A stretch of DNA of 32,237 bases from JAAZGD01 sp964489555 (GCA_964489555.1 CAZAZF010000016.1:1-32237); one strand, 5' to 3'. Shown: positions 15,115 through 23,898, counted from the first letter of the stretch. Numbers and translations are program-made. The notes: generated by a model not told the origin, from the sequence alone.

Positions 15115-16396
15115 CTCGCGCCTCCCTTTCTTGCTGCTGCTGTATCAGTTTTTTGTTTTCCTCCATCCAAAGATGGATATTATAATCCAAAACAGGGCTT
15201 TTCTCATACGAGGCTCTTTTCCTTGCATGAAGTCTTTTGTATCTATCTCCAATCGACAAGGCGGCCTCTTTGGCAAAAACCAGACTCTCCAACAAGGAAT
15301 TGCTAGCCAACCGGTTGGCCCCGTGGACTCCCGTGTGGGCCGTTTCTCCCACGGCATATAATCGGGGCATGGAGGTGCGTCCTTCTAAATCCGTATGAAT
15401 ACCCCCCATTAAATAATGTTGGGCCGGCACAACGGGAATCCAATCTCGGGTTAAATCCAGCCCTTCTTCCAAACAATGGGCATAGATACCGGGGAATCGA
15501 TTTCTTAAAAAGTCCGGGGCCATATGAACAACGGATAGCCACACATGAGGCGTCCCGTCCTTTTCCATTTGGTCATAAATAGCTTTCGTTAAAAGGTCCC
15601 GGGGAAGCAGTTCATTCACAAACCGCTCCCCGCGGGAATCCAACAAGTAGGCTCCTTCTCCTCGAAGAGATTCCGAAATCAAAAATCGTCGCCCTTGCTT
15701 TTCAGAATACAAGGTAGTGGGATGAATCTGCACATAATTTAAATGGCGTACTTCCACACCATGACGCAACGCAATGGCAATTCCATCTCCAGTAAGATGG
15801 CGGTAATTGGTAGACTGATGATAAAGCCCTCCCAGACCTCCCGTGGCCACCACCACATAATCCGACAGAATTCCCGTAATTTGTTCTTCTTTGCTACGAA
15901 GAACCACCCCACAGCAAGTCCCGTCTTCCACCCGGAGGTCCATCCAGGTTACCTCTTGAGCCAACGCCACATTCGGCCGGGTAAGGATCTCCGAAATCAA
16001 AACCCGGGTAATTTCCTGGCCTGTCTGATCTCCATAGTACAGAATTCTGGATTTCGAATGCCCGCCCTCTTTGGTATATACCAGTTCTTCTCCCTGGCGC
16101 TGAAACTGTACTCCCAGCTTCAGCAAGTCCTGAACCAACATGGGAGACCGTCGAATCATTCGATCCAACGCCTCTCGATCATTCTCATAGTGACCGGCTT
16201 TCAGAGTGTCTTCCAAAAAGGAATCATAGTCCTCCTCTCCCCGCATCACACAAATTCCACCTTGGGCAAGGCTGGAGTCAGAAGCTTCCAAGGTTTCTTT
16301 GGTTACCAATAGCACCTTTTTATCCTCCGGCAGGTTCAAGGCACAATACAATCCGGCCACCCCGCTACCCACTACGATGACGTCAAACCTTTTCAA
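15089..16396 (-). CDS. nadB: L-aspartate oxidase
   Basis: FAD enzyme that oxidises aspartate to iminoaspartate for quinolinate synthase; in anaerobes fumarate probably serves as acceptor. The 435-residue product has the dinucleotide-binding VVGSGVAGLYCALNL, the substrate loop DSSLAQGGICV, VVVATGGLGGLYHQSTN and the family signature HPTTLY. AGTARHT-like GETAHTGVHGANRLASNSLLE is present as well. It is about 100 residues shorter than the E. coli enzyme because the C-terminal helical domain is reduced, as in many clostridial NadBs. The start is TTG, immediately after the TGA of nadA, with AAAGGGG upstream. This ties its translation closely to nadA. Confidence 0.94.
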   Translation of the reverse strand: MKRFDVIVVGSGVAGLYCALNLPEDKKVLLVTKETLEASDSSLAQGGICVMRGEEDYDSFLEDTLKAGHYENDREALDRMIRRSPMLVQDLLKLGVQFQRQGEELVYTKEGGHSKSRILYYGDQTGQEITRVLISEILTRPNVALAQEVTWMDLRVEDGTCCGVVLRSKEEQITGILSDYVVVATGGLGGLYHQSTNYRHLTGDGIAIALRHGVEVRHLNYVQIHPTTLYSEKQGRRFLISESLRGEGAYLLDSRGERFVNELLPRDLLTKAIYDQMEKDGTPHVWLSVVHMAPDFLRNRFPGIYAHCLEEGLDLTRDWIPVVPAQHYLMGGIHTDLEGRTSMPRLYAVGETAHTGVHGANRLASNSLLESLVFAKEAALSIGDRYKRLHARKRASYEKSPVLDYNIHLWMEENKKLIQQQQEREARDATREKNR

Positions 16397-17344
16397 TCAA
16401 CCGGCCCCTTTCTTCTCATTCCCATTGTGATTGCGAGACAACTCCATCATCCGAATGATGCTATCCTCCGCCTTGCGTTGCACTTTTTGGGGAATAGTGA
16501 CTTCCGGCCCCTCTTGCTCCAAACACTTTAAAATCTTTTCCAATGTAATTTTCTTCATATCTTTACATATAGGCAAAGGCTCCGGGAAATGAAAAGCGGC
16601 ATCTTTGCCCAAGCTCTGAAGCGGATAAAGAAGTCCTGCTTCCGTTAGAATCAGGTAACCCTTCTCTTCTCCTTCTTGTACTCTCTCCAAAATCCCGGAA
16701 GTGCTTCCGATGAAATCCGCTTCTTTCAGGACAGGAGGACTGCATTCCGGATGAGCCAAAACCAAAGCATCCGGAGACACTTCCCTGGCACACTCTAGTT
16801 GTTCCAATGTGATATCCTGGTGAATGGGGCAAAACCCATCCCCGAAATAGAATTGCTTCTGTGGTACATGGGATGCCACATAACGGCCCAAATTCCCATC
16901 GGGTATGAAATATATGTTTTGTTGCTCCAGCTGACCAACCACTTGCACGGCATTGGATGATGTCACACACACATCGGATTCCGCCTTGATGGATGCCATG
17001 GAATTGATATAGCAAACCACAGCTAAGTCCTCGATTTCTTCCCGCATCTTCCGAATTTTGTATCCCGAGGCCATATGAGCCATAGGGCAGGTGGCATCCG
17101 ATTCCGGAATAAGGACTCGCTTTTTCGGGCACAGCAACTTGGCACTTTCTCCCATGAAATCTACTCCGGCGAAAAGTATGGTGTCTCCTTTCCACAAAAA
17201 AGCCCGGCGGCACAGCTCAAGTGAATCTCCCACAAAGTGAGCCACCTTCTGTACCCCAGGCAATGTATAATAATGAGCCAAAATCAAAATATTCTTCTCT
17301 TCCCGCAGCCGAACAATTTCTCCTGCCAATACTTCCTGGTTCAT
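16397..17344 (-). CDS. nadA: Quinolinate synthase
   Basis: [4Fe-4S] enzyme that condenses iminoaspartate with dihydroxyacetone phosphate to quinolinate. The start at 17344 gives 315 residues beginning MNQEVLAGEIVRLREEKN, with AAAGGGG upstream. In-frame sequence further upstream crosses the promoter and is rejected. Motifs include ILILAHYYTLPGVQKVAHFVG, ILFAGVDFMGESAKLLCP, SDATCPMAHM, YINSMASIKAESDVCVTSSN, LAHPECSPPVL and FIGSTSGI. Candidate cluster cysteines lie in LLCP, DVCVTSS and LKCLEQEGP. It is first in the nadABC-niaR operon. The cluster makes the enzyme oxygen-sensitive, which fits an anaerobe. Confidence 0.96.
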   Translation of the reverse strand: MNQEVLAGEIVRLREEKNILILAHYYTLPGVQKVAHFVGDSLELCRRAFLWKGDTILFAGVDFMGESAKLLCPKKRVLIPESDATCPMAHMASGYKIRKMREEIEDLAVVCYINSMASIKAESDVCVTSSNAVQVVGQLEQQNIYFIPDGNLGRYVASHVPQKQFYFGDGFCPIHQDITLEQLECAREVSPDALVLAHPECSPPVLKEADFIGSTSGILERVQEGEEKGYLILTEAGLLYPLQSLGKDAAFHFPEPLPICKDMKKITLEKILKCLEQEGPEVTIPQKVQRKAEDSIIRMMELSRNHNGNEKKGAG

Positions 17345-17400
17345 GATGTCCCCTTTTGTTCCAAAACGATTCTCTCGGCCAAACAACTTTATTGAAACAC

Positions 17401-17429
17401 ATGATACCACAAAACTTAACAGGTGACAA
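17401..17429 (-). promoter_or_regulatory. Promoter of the nad operon with a candidate NiaR site
   Basis: TTGTCA (17429-17424), a 17-base spacer and TATCAT (17406-17401) on the minus strand, giving a 5' UTR of about 50 bases. The plus-strand text ACAGGTGACAAGACATATG covers the -35 box and contains ACAGGTG and GACA elements of the kind expected in a NiaR operator. I cannot verify the match to the published motif. Confidence 0.6.
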
Positions 17430-17465
17430 GACATATGATTACCAGGCCGAGGCCCAACTACAAAC

Positions 17466-17506
17466 AACAGCAAGAACATGTTCTTGTACCTTATGTTCTT
17501 GCTGTT
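17466..17506 (-). terminator. Hairpin terminator after the ZIP transporter gene
   Basis: 14-bp arms AACAGCAAGAACAT and ATGTTCTTGCTGTT around a 13-base loop, which itself allows an alternative perfect palindrome CAAGAACATGTTCTTG. It is T-rich on both sides, so it could work in either direction. It separates the ZIP gene from the nad promoter. Confidence 0.65.
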
Positions 17507-17547
17507 TTTCTCTGTATGGTCGGTTCCCAAATCGTTTCAATCATTCA

Positions 17548-18270
17548 TTACTCCAAAAGCATCAATCCCACCGCCAATAACACCCCCAACAAAAATGCGG
17601 TTTGAGAATGAAATTTTTCATGCTCTCTGGCCTCCGGGAGCAAATGGGAAGCCGATACATAGATCAGTACGCCTCCTACAAAGCCTAGGGCCAGCCCCAA
17701 GGCAGAACCAGACAGGTTCTTCACAAAGGGATACACCACAAAGGCGCCCACCGGGGTGGTAAGACCCGCAACGAGGAACCCATAAAAGGCCGCCTTTTGG
17801 GCGGATAATCCCCCTTTCACCAACACCGAAAATGCAATCACGCCCTCTGCAAACTCGTGGGCTACCAAACCGATCCCCGCCAGCACCCCGGTCCAGGTGC
17901 TCACGCTAAAGGTTACCGAATAAATGACCCCGTCAATAAAAGAGTGAATGCCGATGCCCTCGATGGCGGTGATGCCAAAGGCCAGTTCTTTTTGTTGGGT
18001 TCGTTTCTTGATGTACTTGTTGCTGAAAAACATAAATAGAAATCCCAAAAGAGCGGCAGATCCAGCAAAGTGGTTTTTTTCAAAGGCATGGGGCAAGGTG
18101 TGAATCAAAGGGGCCGTAATCAATACTCCTGCAGCGAAGCATATAAAGTACACCTTGTTCTTTTCCGCAAATTCCCGGTTCCGGTAAATGGCCAGAATTC
18201 CCGCACTGTTCACCACCAGGGCTCCCAGGGCAAAAAGTGCCACCCAAGGCAACGTGCTCCATCCGCTCAT
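17548..18270 (-). CDS. ZIP-family divalent metal transporter
   Basis: Membrane importer of Zn, Fe or Mn of the ZIP superfamily, 240 residues with about eight hydrophobic helices. The metal-binding helix IV motif reads GIGIHSFIDGVIYSVTFS, and helix V reads LVAHEFAEGVIAFSVLVKGG, with the conserved His and Glu of HEFAEG. LPHAF and the final HLLPEAREHEK are also family-like, although the usual long His-rich loop is very short (KKRTQQKE). The ATG lies three bases after the murJ stop with GGAG upstream, so the two are cotranscribed. Metal specificity is not readable. Confidence 0.9.
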   Translation of the reverse strand: MSGWSTLPWVALFALGALVVNSAGILAIYRNREFAEKNKVYFICFAAGVLITAPLIHTLPHAFEKNHFAGSAALLGFLFMFFSNKYIKKRTQQKELAFGITAIEGIGIHSFIDGVIYSVTFSVSTWTGVLAGIGLVAHEFAEGVIAFSVLVKGGLSAQKAAFYGFLVAGLTTPVGAFVVYPFVKNLSGSALGLALGFVGGVLIYVSASHLLPEAREHEKFHSQTAFLLGVLLAVGLMLLE

Positions 18271-18273
18271 GCT

Positions 18274-19830
18274 TTACTCCTTTGTTTCTCCATGGCCTCG
18301 TTGAAATAAACCCTTCACCATCTGGATTTCTTCTATACCCATCCATTTTAACAAAAGCCAGTAAATTCCCGCCGCTGTTGCCACTGCCAATCCCAAATAC
18401 ACCATTCGCGGCATCCAGATGGCATTCATTAATAGCAAGTGGATTCCCTTGGATAAGGCCACAGCTCCAAAAGCCGCCAGGATAATTTTCCCATATTTGC
18501 TCTTAGAGTCAATGAGGCGGATTTCCATCTTTTTCCGCCGGAACCCGGTAATCAACAGCACGGAATTGGTCAATGCCGCCATGCTAGTGGCCAAAGCCAG
18601 TCCGCCATGGGCCATGGGTCCCACCAACAACAAGTTTAATACAATATTTACTCCCACCCCGATTCCCGCATAAATCATAGGAGTTTTCATATCATGCAAG
18701 GCATAATAGCCCCGAAACATCAAATCGTTCACCGCCATGAAGGTCAGTCCCACGGAATAGAACAAATAAGCCATGTTGGTCAAAGCCGTTGCGTCCGCAT
18801 CAAAGGCCCCCCGCTCAAACACCACTTGCACCATTTCATTGCTATAGACCATGGCACCCAAAGAAAAGGGCAAGGCAATCATCACTACCAACACCAGGCC
18901 TCGCTGCATAATTCCCCCAAATCGCTCCAGTTCTTCCCGGGCACTGGCACGATTCAATTTGGGATAAATCAGGGTGGTTAATACTGTAATACTAAGAGAC
19001 ATAATCAATGTATTGAGGATGCCCGCATAATTCAAAGCCGCCATACTACCCTCCGGAAGGCCGGAAGCCAGGGATTTATCCACAAGCAGGTTGATTTGTT
19101 GCATGCTGGACCCAATAAACACAGGGATTCCCAACAGGGAAATTTTCTGGATGGTTTCCTTTAGATGGTCCCCGCTTCGCGTATAGCGAAACCCTCGGGT
19201 TCGAGACAGTATGCCGAAGACAATCAACCGAATGGTATAGGCAATCAACATGCCGAAGGCCAGGAAATAGTGGGTGGTAAAAGCACTGATTACAATTACC
19301 GAGATCAACACCAGGTTCTGAATATATCCCACCAGAATCTGGGGGATGAAGGTTCCTTTGTATTGAAGGTAGTTGTCCAAAATACCGGAGACCGCAGAAA
19401 ACAGAATATACGAGAAGGTTACCTTCAGGAAAAAGCTGGTGAGCTGTGCCGTTTCTCCGGTAAAGCCCGGAGCAAAAATGGATACCAGCAGGTCGGAAAA
19501 AACAATGCCAAACCCTGCTGCCAATCCGGAAAACATCAGGAGAATCCGGATGACTTGGGAAGTGAAAACCCATCCGGCATCTTCTCCGTCTTTTTCGATT
19601 CTCTCGGAAAGAAGAGGCATGTAAGCAGTGGCAATGGCGGCGAAAAAAGCGGCAAAAAGAATCCCAGGCACCGCCTGGGACATGACATAGGCATCCACCA
19701 CATAATTGGTGCCAAAAAAGGAAGCCATGGCCATCTCCCGGGCAAATCCCAGAACCTTGGAACCCAAGGTCAATAAAGCCATCCAAAATGCCGTCTGTAT
19801 TAAATTATTTTTCCACCCGCGTTTTCCCAT
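18274..19830 (-). CDS. murJ: Lipid II flippase MurJ (MviN family)
   Basis: Multidrug/oligosaccharidyl-lipid/polysaccharide-superfamily flippase that moves lipid II across the membrane for peptidoglycan synthesis. The 518-residue product has the expected length and about 14 transmembrane helices. It opens with LIQTAFWMALLTLGSKVLGFAREM, the conserved first helix with its Arg in GFAREM. DAYVMSQAVPGILFAAFFAAI follows, and later NYAGILNTLIMSLSITVLTT and MFRGYYALHDMKTPMIYAGIGV appear. Its start lies 19 bases after the stop of the secreted stalk-domain protein, so the three genes (stalk protein, murJ, ZIP) look like an operon. MurJ itself is well supported; whether it is the only flippase of the cell is unknown. 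Confidence 0.92.
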   Translation of the reverse strand: MGKRGWKNNLIQTAFWMALLTLGSKVLGFAREMAMASFFGTNYVVDAYVMSQAVPGILFAAFFAAIATAYMPLLSERIEKDGEDAGWVFTSQVIRILLMFSGLAAGFGIVFSDLLVSIFAPGFTGETAQLTSFFLKVTFSYILFSAVSGILDNYLQYKGTFIPQILVGYIQNLVLISVIVISAFTTHYFLAFGMLIAYTIRLIVFGILSRTRGFRYTRSGDHLKETIQKISLLGIPVFIGSSMQQINLLVDKSLASGLPEGSMAALNYAGILNTLIMSLSITVLTTLIYPKLNRASAREELERFGGIMQRGLVLVVMIALPFSLGAMVYSNEMVQVVFERGAFDADATALTNMAYLFYSVGLTFMAVNDLMFRGYYALHDMKTPMIYAGIGVGVNIVLNLLLVGPMAHGGLALATSMAALTNSVLLITGFRRKKMEIRLIDSKSKYGKIILAAFGAVALSKGIHLLLMNAIWMPRMVYLGLAVATAAGIYWLLLKWMGIEEIQMVKGLFQRGHGETKE

Positions 19831-19849
19831 AGCTGCTTCCTGTTATTTC

Positions 19850-20863
19850 CTATAGTGCTTCGATGGCTGCCCGGGCTTCATCCATTTTGCTCTCCGATTC
19901 CAAAGCAAAAATCAAGAAGGTCTCGGCAAACATGCTGTAATCCTGACCACTGACGGCCATAAAGAAAATGTTTTCCAACACCAGGGTATAATACTCCGCC
20001 AACTCCAGGAAGCTGGTCAATTTCTCGTGAGCCAGCAGTTCTTGGGGTGAAAATTCCCCGTTCTTAATTTCTTTTCCCAACACCGTATTGGCCTTTGCCA
20101 CCTCGTAATCCGAACTCACTCCATCCGCCATTAATTGCAGCTGGGCGGGATCCTGGGTAGATTGCAGCACAGAAATCTTGGCTGTGGATTGATTGTACAA
20201 ATCCACCGCCTGATTGAATAAATCCGTCATGGCCACCGTTGCCGCAGACCGCTCTTCCACAGGTGTGGGAACATCTTTATGGATGGAAATGGTTTGAGTG
20301 GTGCTGTTCCATTCGATAGAAGCCTCCATCAAACGGGAGATGGCTCGGATTGGCAAATAGGTGGTGCCGCCATAAATAATAGGATATACCCTTTTTCCGC
20401 TTACATCTTGAAAGGACTGAAGTTCAAAATCGTACATAATTTTTACATCCGGCTTCAAATACACGGTAATGATGGTTTGGCTGGGTCTGGACCCCAAGGG
20501 GACCACCGGCTTTAACTCTGGTTCCACCATTCCCGTGGTTCCTTTATAAGGCATACTGATGGTTTTGCCAATGAATACAATTTGATTCTTGGCTTCCCAC
20601 TCAATATTTTCTCCCATCAGCTCCGACACCCCCCGAACGGGAATGTAGGTAGTACCCCCATATATAATGGGATATACCGGTGTGCCATTCACATCGGTAA
20701 ACCCCAACTCCTGGTCGTTATATAACAAGGTCACATTGGGCTTGTGGTACGCCAGCACTTTGGCCGGAGACGGCAGAGCGCTCTCCTCTCCATAGGCAAA
20801 AGCGCCTTGACCAAAGATTAAGGCAACTGCCAGCAAACCCGCTACTGTCTTTCGAAAGCTCAT
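19850..20863 (-). CDS. Secreted protein with two copper-amine-oxidase N-terminal (stalk) domains
   Basis: A 337-residue exported protein. Residues 1-25 form a signal peptide (FRKTVAGLLAVALIFGQGAFA, cleaved near AYG-EES). Two tandem copies of the cell-surface Cu_amine_oxidN1 domain follow at about residues 42-105 and 130-195. Each carries the same core, VYPIIYGGTTYIPVRG in the first and VYPIIYGGTTYLPIRA in the second, with IEW shortly after. The C-terminal 140 residues are helical, acidic and without recognised domain. Such domains are common on clostridial surface proteins and do not imply copper oxidase activity. The location upstream of murJ suggests a cell-envelope role. Confidence 0.85.
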   Translation of the reverse strand: MSFRKTVAGLLAVALIFGQGAFAYGEESALPSPAKVLAYHKPNVTLLYNDQELGFTDVNGTPVYPIIYGGTTYIPVRGVSELMGENIEWEAKNQIVFIGKTISMPYKGTTGMVEPELKPVVPLGSRPSQTIITVYLKPDVKIMYDFELQSFQDVSGKRVYPIIYGGTTYLPIRAISRLMEASIEWNSTTQTISIHKDVPTPVEERSAATVAMTDLFNQAVDLYNQSTAKISVLQSTQDPAQLQLMADGVSSDYEVAKANTVLGKEIKNGEFSPQELLAHEKLTSFLELAEYYTLVLENIFFMAVSGQDYSMFAETFLIFALESESKMDEARAAIEAL

Positions 20864-20969
20864 GATGACCCACCCTCCCGAACCTTTATTTCTGATTGAT
20901 TGTTATGGACCCTTTACAGCACAAAGTCCGCTCCAATATTTTACCATAAATCAGAAAGGATGGGTAGCC

Positions 20970-21019
20970 GACATCTTATTTTAGCCGCACTTTCAACATC
21001 TTATTTTACCCGCACTTTC
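20970..21019 (-). repeat. Tandem 25-bp duplication over the 3' end of the HlyD-like gene
   Basis: Two adjacent 25-base units (20970-20994 and 20995-21019) match at 23 of 25 positions; each contains ATCTTATTTTA followed by CGCACTTTC on the plus strand. One unit holds the last codons and stop of the HlyD-like gene and the other is non-coding, so the gene end was duplicated and the extra copy left downstream. Confidence 0.85.
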
Positions 21020-21981
21020 ACTTCTTCCCCCGGCTTTAAATCACAATCTTCCGGAAGCAGCAACTTCACCTTGATGCTCTTTTTGTTCTTGTTGGCCAAA
21101 GTCTGCATGTCCTTAGGGGTATATACGCTTTCCACATCAATATATTTAACCGCTGCCTGGTACTCCCTTTGGTTTGCTTTCACCACCAAACTCTGCCCAT
21201 ATTCCAAGTCATGAACCCGGTCTATGGGGAGATAAAGTACCACAACTTTTCCTTCCTCTATGGCCAAATCCACCAGGTTGAACCCCGGAGAAACCACATC
21301 TCCTACTTGATAACTTTTGCTCATCACTACTCCGTCCTTGGCCGCCCGAATGGTGAACTTGTCCAAGAGTTCTTCCATGTCCTCCACTTGAATTTCCAAA
21401 AGCTGAATGTCGATTTTTGTACCACTGACGGCATCCCCACTCTTGGCATTTTCCCATAAGGCTTTGGCAGATGTCAAAGCGCTGGAAGCGGCATCGGCTC
21501 GTACTTTGGCTTGTTCCAGTACATCCTTGGAAATGGCTCCCTGTTGATACAAAGTCTGGGCGTCCCGATAATCCTGACCCGCCTTTTGGCTGGCGGACAG
21601 GGCACTATTATAATTGGCCTCCGCAACCGCCAGGTTTGTCTCTGCTTGTGTGCTGACTCCCGTTCCACCCTGCTCTTGGGCCAGCCCCAACTTTCTTTTT
21701 TCCAGGGTCAGCAACAGTTGATCATACGCATGTTGCTGTTCCTTGGAATCCACCACCGCCAAAACATCTCCCGCTTTGACAGGCTGACCCAATTCCACCG
21801 GCATCTCCAGGATTTTCCCGGGAACCTCCGCCACATGGGATAACATGGTGGCTTCTACCAACCCGGTATACCGGTTTCCACCCAGCCAATAGAAAATAGC
21901 CACCGCTACCAGTACCCCTACCAGTATCAGCACAGGGATTTTCTTCTTCTGAAGTTTTTCCATTCTTTCCATCTTTTCCAT
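21001..21981 (-). CDS. HlyD-family periplasmic-adaptor-like protein of an ABC exporter
   Basis: A 326-residue membrane fusion protein. One N-terminal transmembrane helix (KKKIPVLILVGVLVAVAIFYW) is followed by a lipoyl-like half-motif (VAEVPGKILEMPVELGQPVKAGDVLAVVDS). A coiled-coil hairpin of about 100 residues is rich in Ala, Gln and Leu (ALSASQKAGQDYRDAQTL, KDVLEQAKVRADAASSAL). The second lipoyl half reads TIRAAKDGVVMSKSYQVGDVV, and a beta-barrel ends with LLPEDCDLKPGEEVKVRVK. The start at 21981 puts AGGAGGG eight bases upstream; a TTG at 21987 is too close to it. It probably couples to the ATPase and permease encoded upstream. In a monoderm it would bridge to the wall or act as a permease accessory. 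Confidence 0.88.
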   Translation of the reverse strand: MEKMERMEKLQKKKIPVLILVGVLVAVAIFYWLGGNRYTGLVEATMLSHVAEVPGKILEMPVELGQPVKAGDVLAVVDSKEQQHAYDQLLLTLEKRKLGLAQEQGGTGVSTQAETNLAVAEANYNSALSASQKAGQDYRDAQTLYQQGAISKDVLEQAKVRADAASSALTSAKALWENAKSGDAVSGTKIDIQLLEIQVEDMEELLDKFTIRAAKDGVVMSKSYQVGDVVSPGFNLVDLAIEEGKVVVLYLPIDRVHDLEYGQSLVVKANQREYQAAVKYIDVESVYTPKDMQTLANKNKKSIKVKLLLPEDCDLKPGEEVKVRVK

Positions 21982-21994
21982 TGGCAAAACCCTC

Positions 21995-23017
21995 CTAGAT
22001 CCTTCGATATCTCTTTAATAGTAGGGTATTGGCTGCCATAAAGGCCCCCGTCAACCCCAGCAGAATAATTACATCCAAGGCAATGGGGCCAAACCCGCTG
22101 CCGCGAATCATGATTTTATCCAAAGCATCCGCCACATAATAGATGGGCATGATTTTCCCCACAGCAGCCCACCCCGGGGACAAGTCAAACAGTCCGGTGA
22201 AAAACACTTGGGGCACAATGACAATGGGGATAAATTGAATCATTTGAAACTCGCTGCTGGCCGCTGTCGACAATAAGATTCCCAGGGACAAAGCCGTCAT
22301 GGCGGATAGCAACGTTACCAGCATCACCAACCACAAAGAGCCAATCATCATCACCTTCAATACATAAATCACATAGAAGGTGATAATGGCAGATTGTACC
22401 ACCGTAATGGCTCCGAAGCCTGCCATGTATCCCGTGACAATCTCCCATCTCTTGATGGGGGTAGACAACAATTTTTCCAAGGTTCCGGTGGTTCGTTCCT
22501 GCAGAAAAGAAATGCCGGATATTAAGAAGGTGAAAAAGAACACCAGAAACCCGATAAACAAGGAACCAAAGTTGTCAAACAAAGTCAAGTCATCGGCACC
22601 ATACACATACCGTACCTCTGTCTTCAAATCCGGCCGTTCCATGGAACCTGCCATGGCTTTTTTCGCCTGCTCCATGGCCGCCAATACCTGCTTGGCCTTG
22701 GTACTATTTCCTCCATCTAGTTCCATCTGCAGTTTGCCGCTAATGAGCTTCACTGTAGCCGTAATCTCCCCCTCTCGAAGCATTTCTGCTCCCTCCGACT
22801 CAGTGCACCGGATGGGTGTAATATTGTTTTCATACAGATTTTCGATATAGGCTTGTGGCGCGTTCACCACCCCCACCTTCATATCCGTTATGGTGGTATC
22901 CAGAATGAAGTAGATTAAGGTCAACAGAATGAGAGGGGCGCACAAGATGAGTGCCAAGGTTCTCTTATCGTTAAATAACTGTTTGATAATTCGAAAGGCC
23001 ATGGCCCTAATCCTCAT
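21995..23017 (-). CDS. ABC-2 type exporter permease
   Basis: Six-helix permease of the ABC-2 family, 340 residues. Its N-terminus MRIRAMAFRIIKQLFNDKRTL is followed by a first helix and then by a large extracytoplasmic loop of about 130 residues, the form typical of DrrB/YhfA-like exporters. Five helices follow (FIGFLVFFFTFLISGISFLQERTTGTLEKLLSTP is the hallmark segment with the EKLLSTP loop). The start at 23017 is fixed by a perfect GGAGGTGATC, eight bases before the ATG; it overlaps the end of the ATPase gene by 11 bases. It forms an exporter with the ATPase and the HlyD-like protein. The substrate is unknown; drug or lipid export is usual. Confidence 0.9.
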   Translation of the reverse strand: MRIRAMAFRIIKQLFNDKRTLALILCAPLILLTLIYFILDTTITDMKVGVVNAPQAYIENLYENNITPIRCTESEGAEMLREGEITATVKLISGKLQMELDGGNSTKAKQVLAAMEQAKKAMAGSMERPDLKTEVRYVYGADDLTLFDNFGSLFIGFLVFFFTFLISGISFLQERTTGTLEKLLSTPIKRWEIVTGYMAGFGAITVVQSAIITFYVIYVLKVMMIGSLWLVMLVTLLSAMTALSLGILLSTAASSEFQMIQFIPIVIVPQVFFTGLFDLSPGWAAVGKIMPIYYVADALDKIMIRGSGFGPIALDVIILLGLTGAFMAANTLLLKRYRRI

Positions 23018-23747
23018 GGAGATCACCTCCATAATGAATAAAAGCCTCTTCCAGGCAACTGGCACCCACATTCTTTTGTAACTCCTGGGGCGTGCCTTCT
23101 GCAATCAAACACCCTTTTCGCATCATTGCCAAACGATGGCATTTCAGCGCCTCATCCATTACATGGGTGGTGACCACAATGGTCACTCCCTGGTCCGACA
23201 TTCGGTAAAGCTCCTTCCAAATGTCCTGGCGCAAAAGAGGGTCTATCCCCACGGTGGGCTCATCCAATATTAATACCTTGGGGTGATGAAGAATGGTCAT
23301 AGCCAAAGAAAGCCTTCTTTTCATCCCCCCAGAATAAGTAAAAACGGGACGATACAGATCTTCCGACAGATTCACCAACTCCATGACTTCCTGAATTCTC
23401 TTCTTGATCCGTTCCTTTTCCATGCCATAAATTTGGGCGAAAAATGCCAAATTGTCCGCCGCTGTCAACATCATATAGAGGGCATCGGATTGCGCCATAT
23501 AACCGATGTCGTTCATCAAGGATAACTGGGGCATTTCCTCACCCAGCACAAAGGTTTCTCCCGAGGTAGACTCCAGAATTCCGGACATGATTTTTACGGT
23601 GGTGGTTTTCCCGCAACCGGAAGGGCCTAAAAGTCCGTAAATACCACCATAAGGAACGCTCAAAGAAATTCCTTTTAGCGCTTCCTTGTCTCCATAGGAT
23701 TTACTGATTTGGTTTAAGATGATACAGCCATCCTGCTCTTTGTCCAC
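23007..23747 (-). CDS. ABC exporter ATPase
   Basis: Nucleotide-binding subunit of the ABC-2 exporter. Walker A is GLLGPSGCGKTTTVK, the Q-loop lies in IGYMAQSDALY, the signature reads YSGGMKRRLSLA, Walker B is VLILDEPTVGIDP and the switch His is in VTTHVMDEA. I place the start at the GTG at 23747, 246 residues, because GAAGGGG lies eight bases upstream. The frame continues upstream to a TTG at 23819, but that stretch contains the likely -10 box TATAAT and so would not be transcribed. The C-terminus is short, without the extension of drug-resistance ATPases. Divergent from the TetR gene that probably controls it. Confidence 0.92.
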   Translation of the reverse strand: MDKEQDGCIILNQISKSYGDKEALKGISLSVPYGGIYGLLGPSGCGKTTTVKIMSGILESTSGETFVLGEEMPQLSLMNDIGYMAQSDALYMMLTAADNLAFFAQIYGMEKERIKKRIQEVMELVNLSEDLYRPVFTYSGGMKRRLSLAMTILHHPKVLILDEPTVGIDPLLRQDIWKELYRMSDQGVTIVVTTHVMDEALKCHRLAMMRKGCLIAEGTPQELQKNVGASCLEEAFIHYGGDLHED

Positions 23748-23798
23748 CAAACGTGCCCCTTCTTTCTTGAATCCACCAACATGTTGTTCTATACTACT

Positions 23799-23804
23799 AT
23801 TATA
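23799..23804 (-). promoter_or_regulatory. -10 element of the exporter operon
   Basis: A TATAAT on the minus strand in TCATATATAATAGTAG. The -35 region is T-rich and poor, as is common for promoters activated or strongly regulated by a bound protein. It lies close to the direct repeats facing the TetR gene. Confidence 0.4.
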
Positions 23805-23850
23805 TATGAGCCTTTGCAAAAAAAACCATCAACAATTCCAATGGATTTGT

Positions 23851-23898
23851 TGGGCAAAGGTTTTTGAGAAGAATAGATTGGGTAAAGGTTTTTGAGAA
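23851..23898. repeat. Two 20-bp direct repeats in the TetR/exporter intergenic region
   Basis: Copies at 23851-23870 and 23879-23898 (TGGGCAAAGGTTTTTGAGAA, with C changed to T in the second), 28 bases apart start to start. They sit 27 bases before the TetR ATG and between the two divergent genes. They are a candidate tandem operator for the TetR protein, though TetR sites are usually palindromic and these are not. Confidence 0.7.

Noticed and set aside
16563..17213. 216-codon frame inside nadA in another reading frame
   Set aside because: Shadow of nadA; rich in Cys, His and Arg in a random way and without an RBS.
19076..19786. 236-codon frame inside murJ
   Set aside because: Shadow of murJ in a different frame of the same strand; no motifs.
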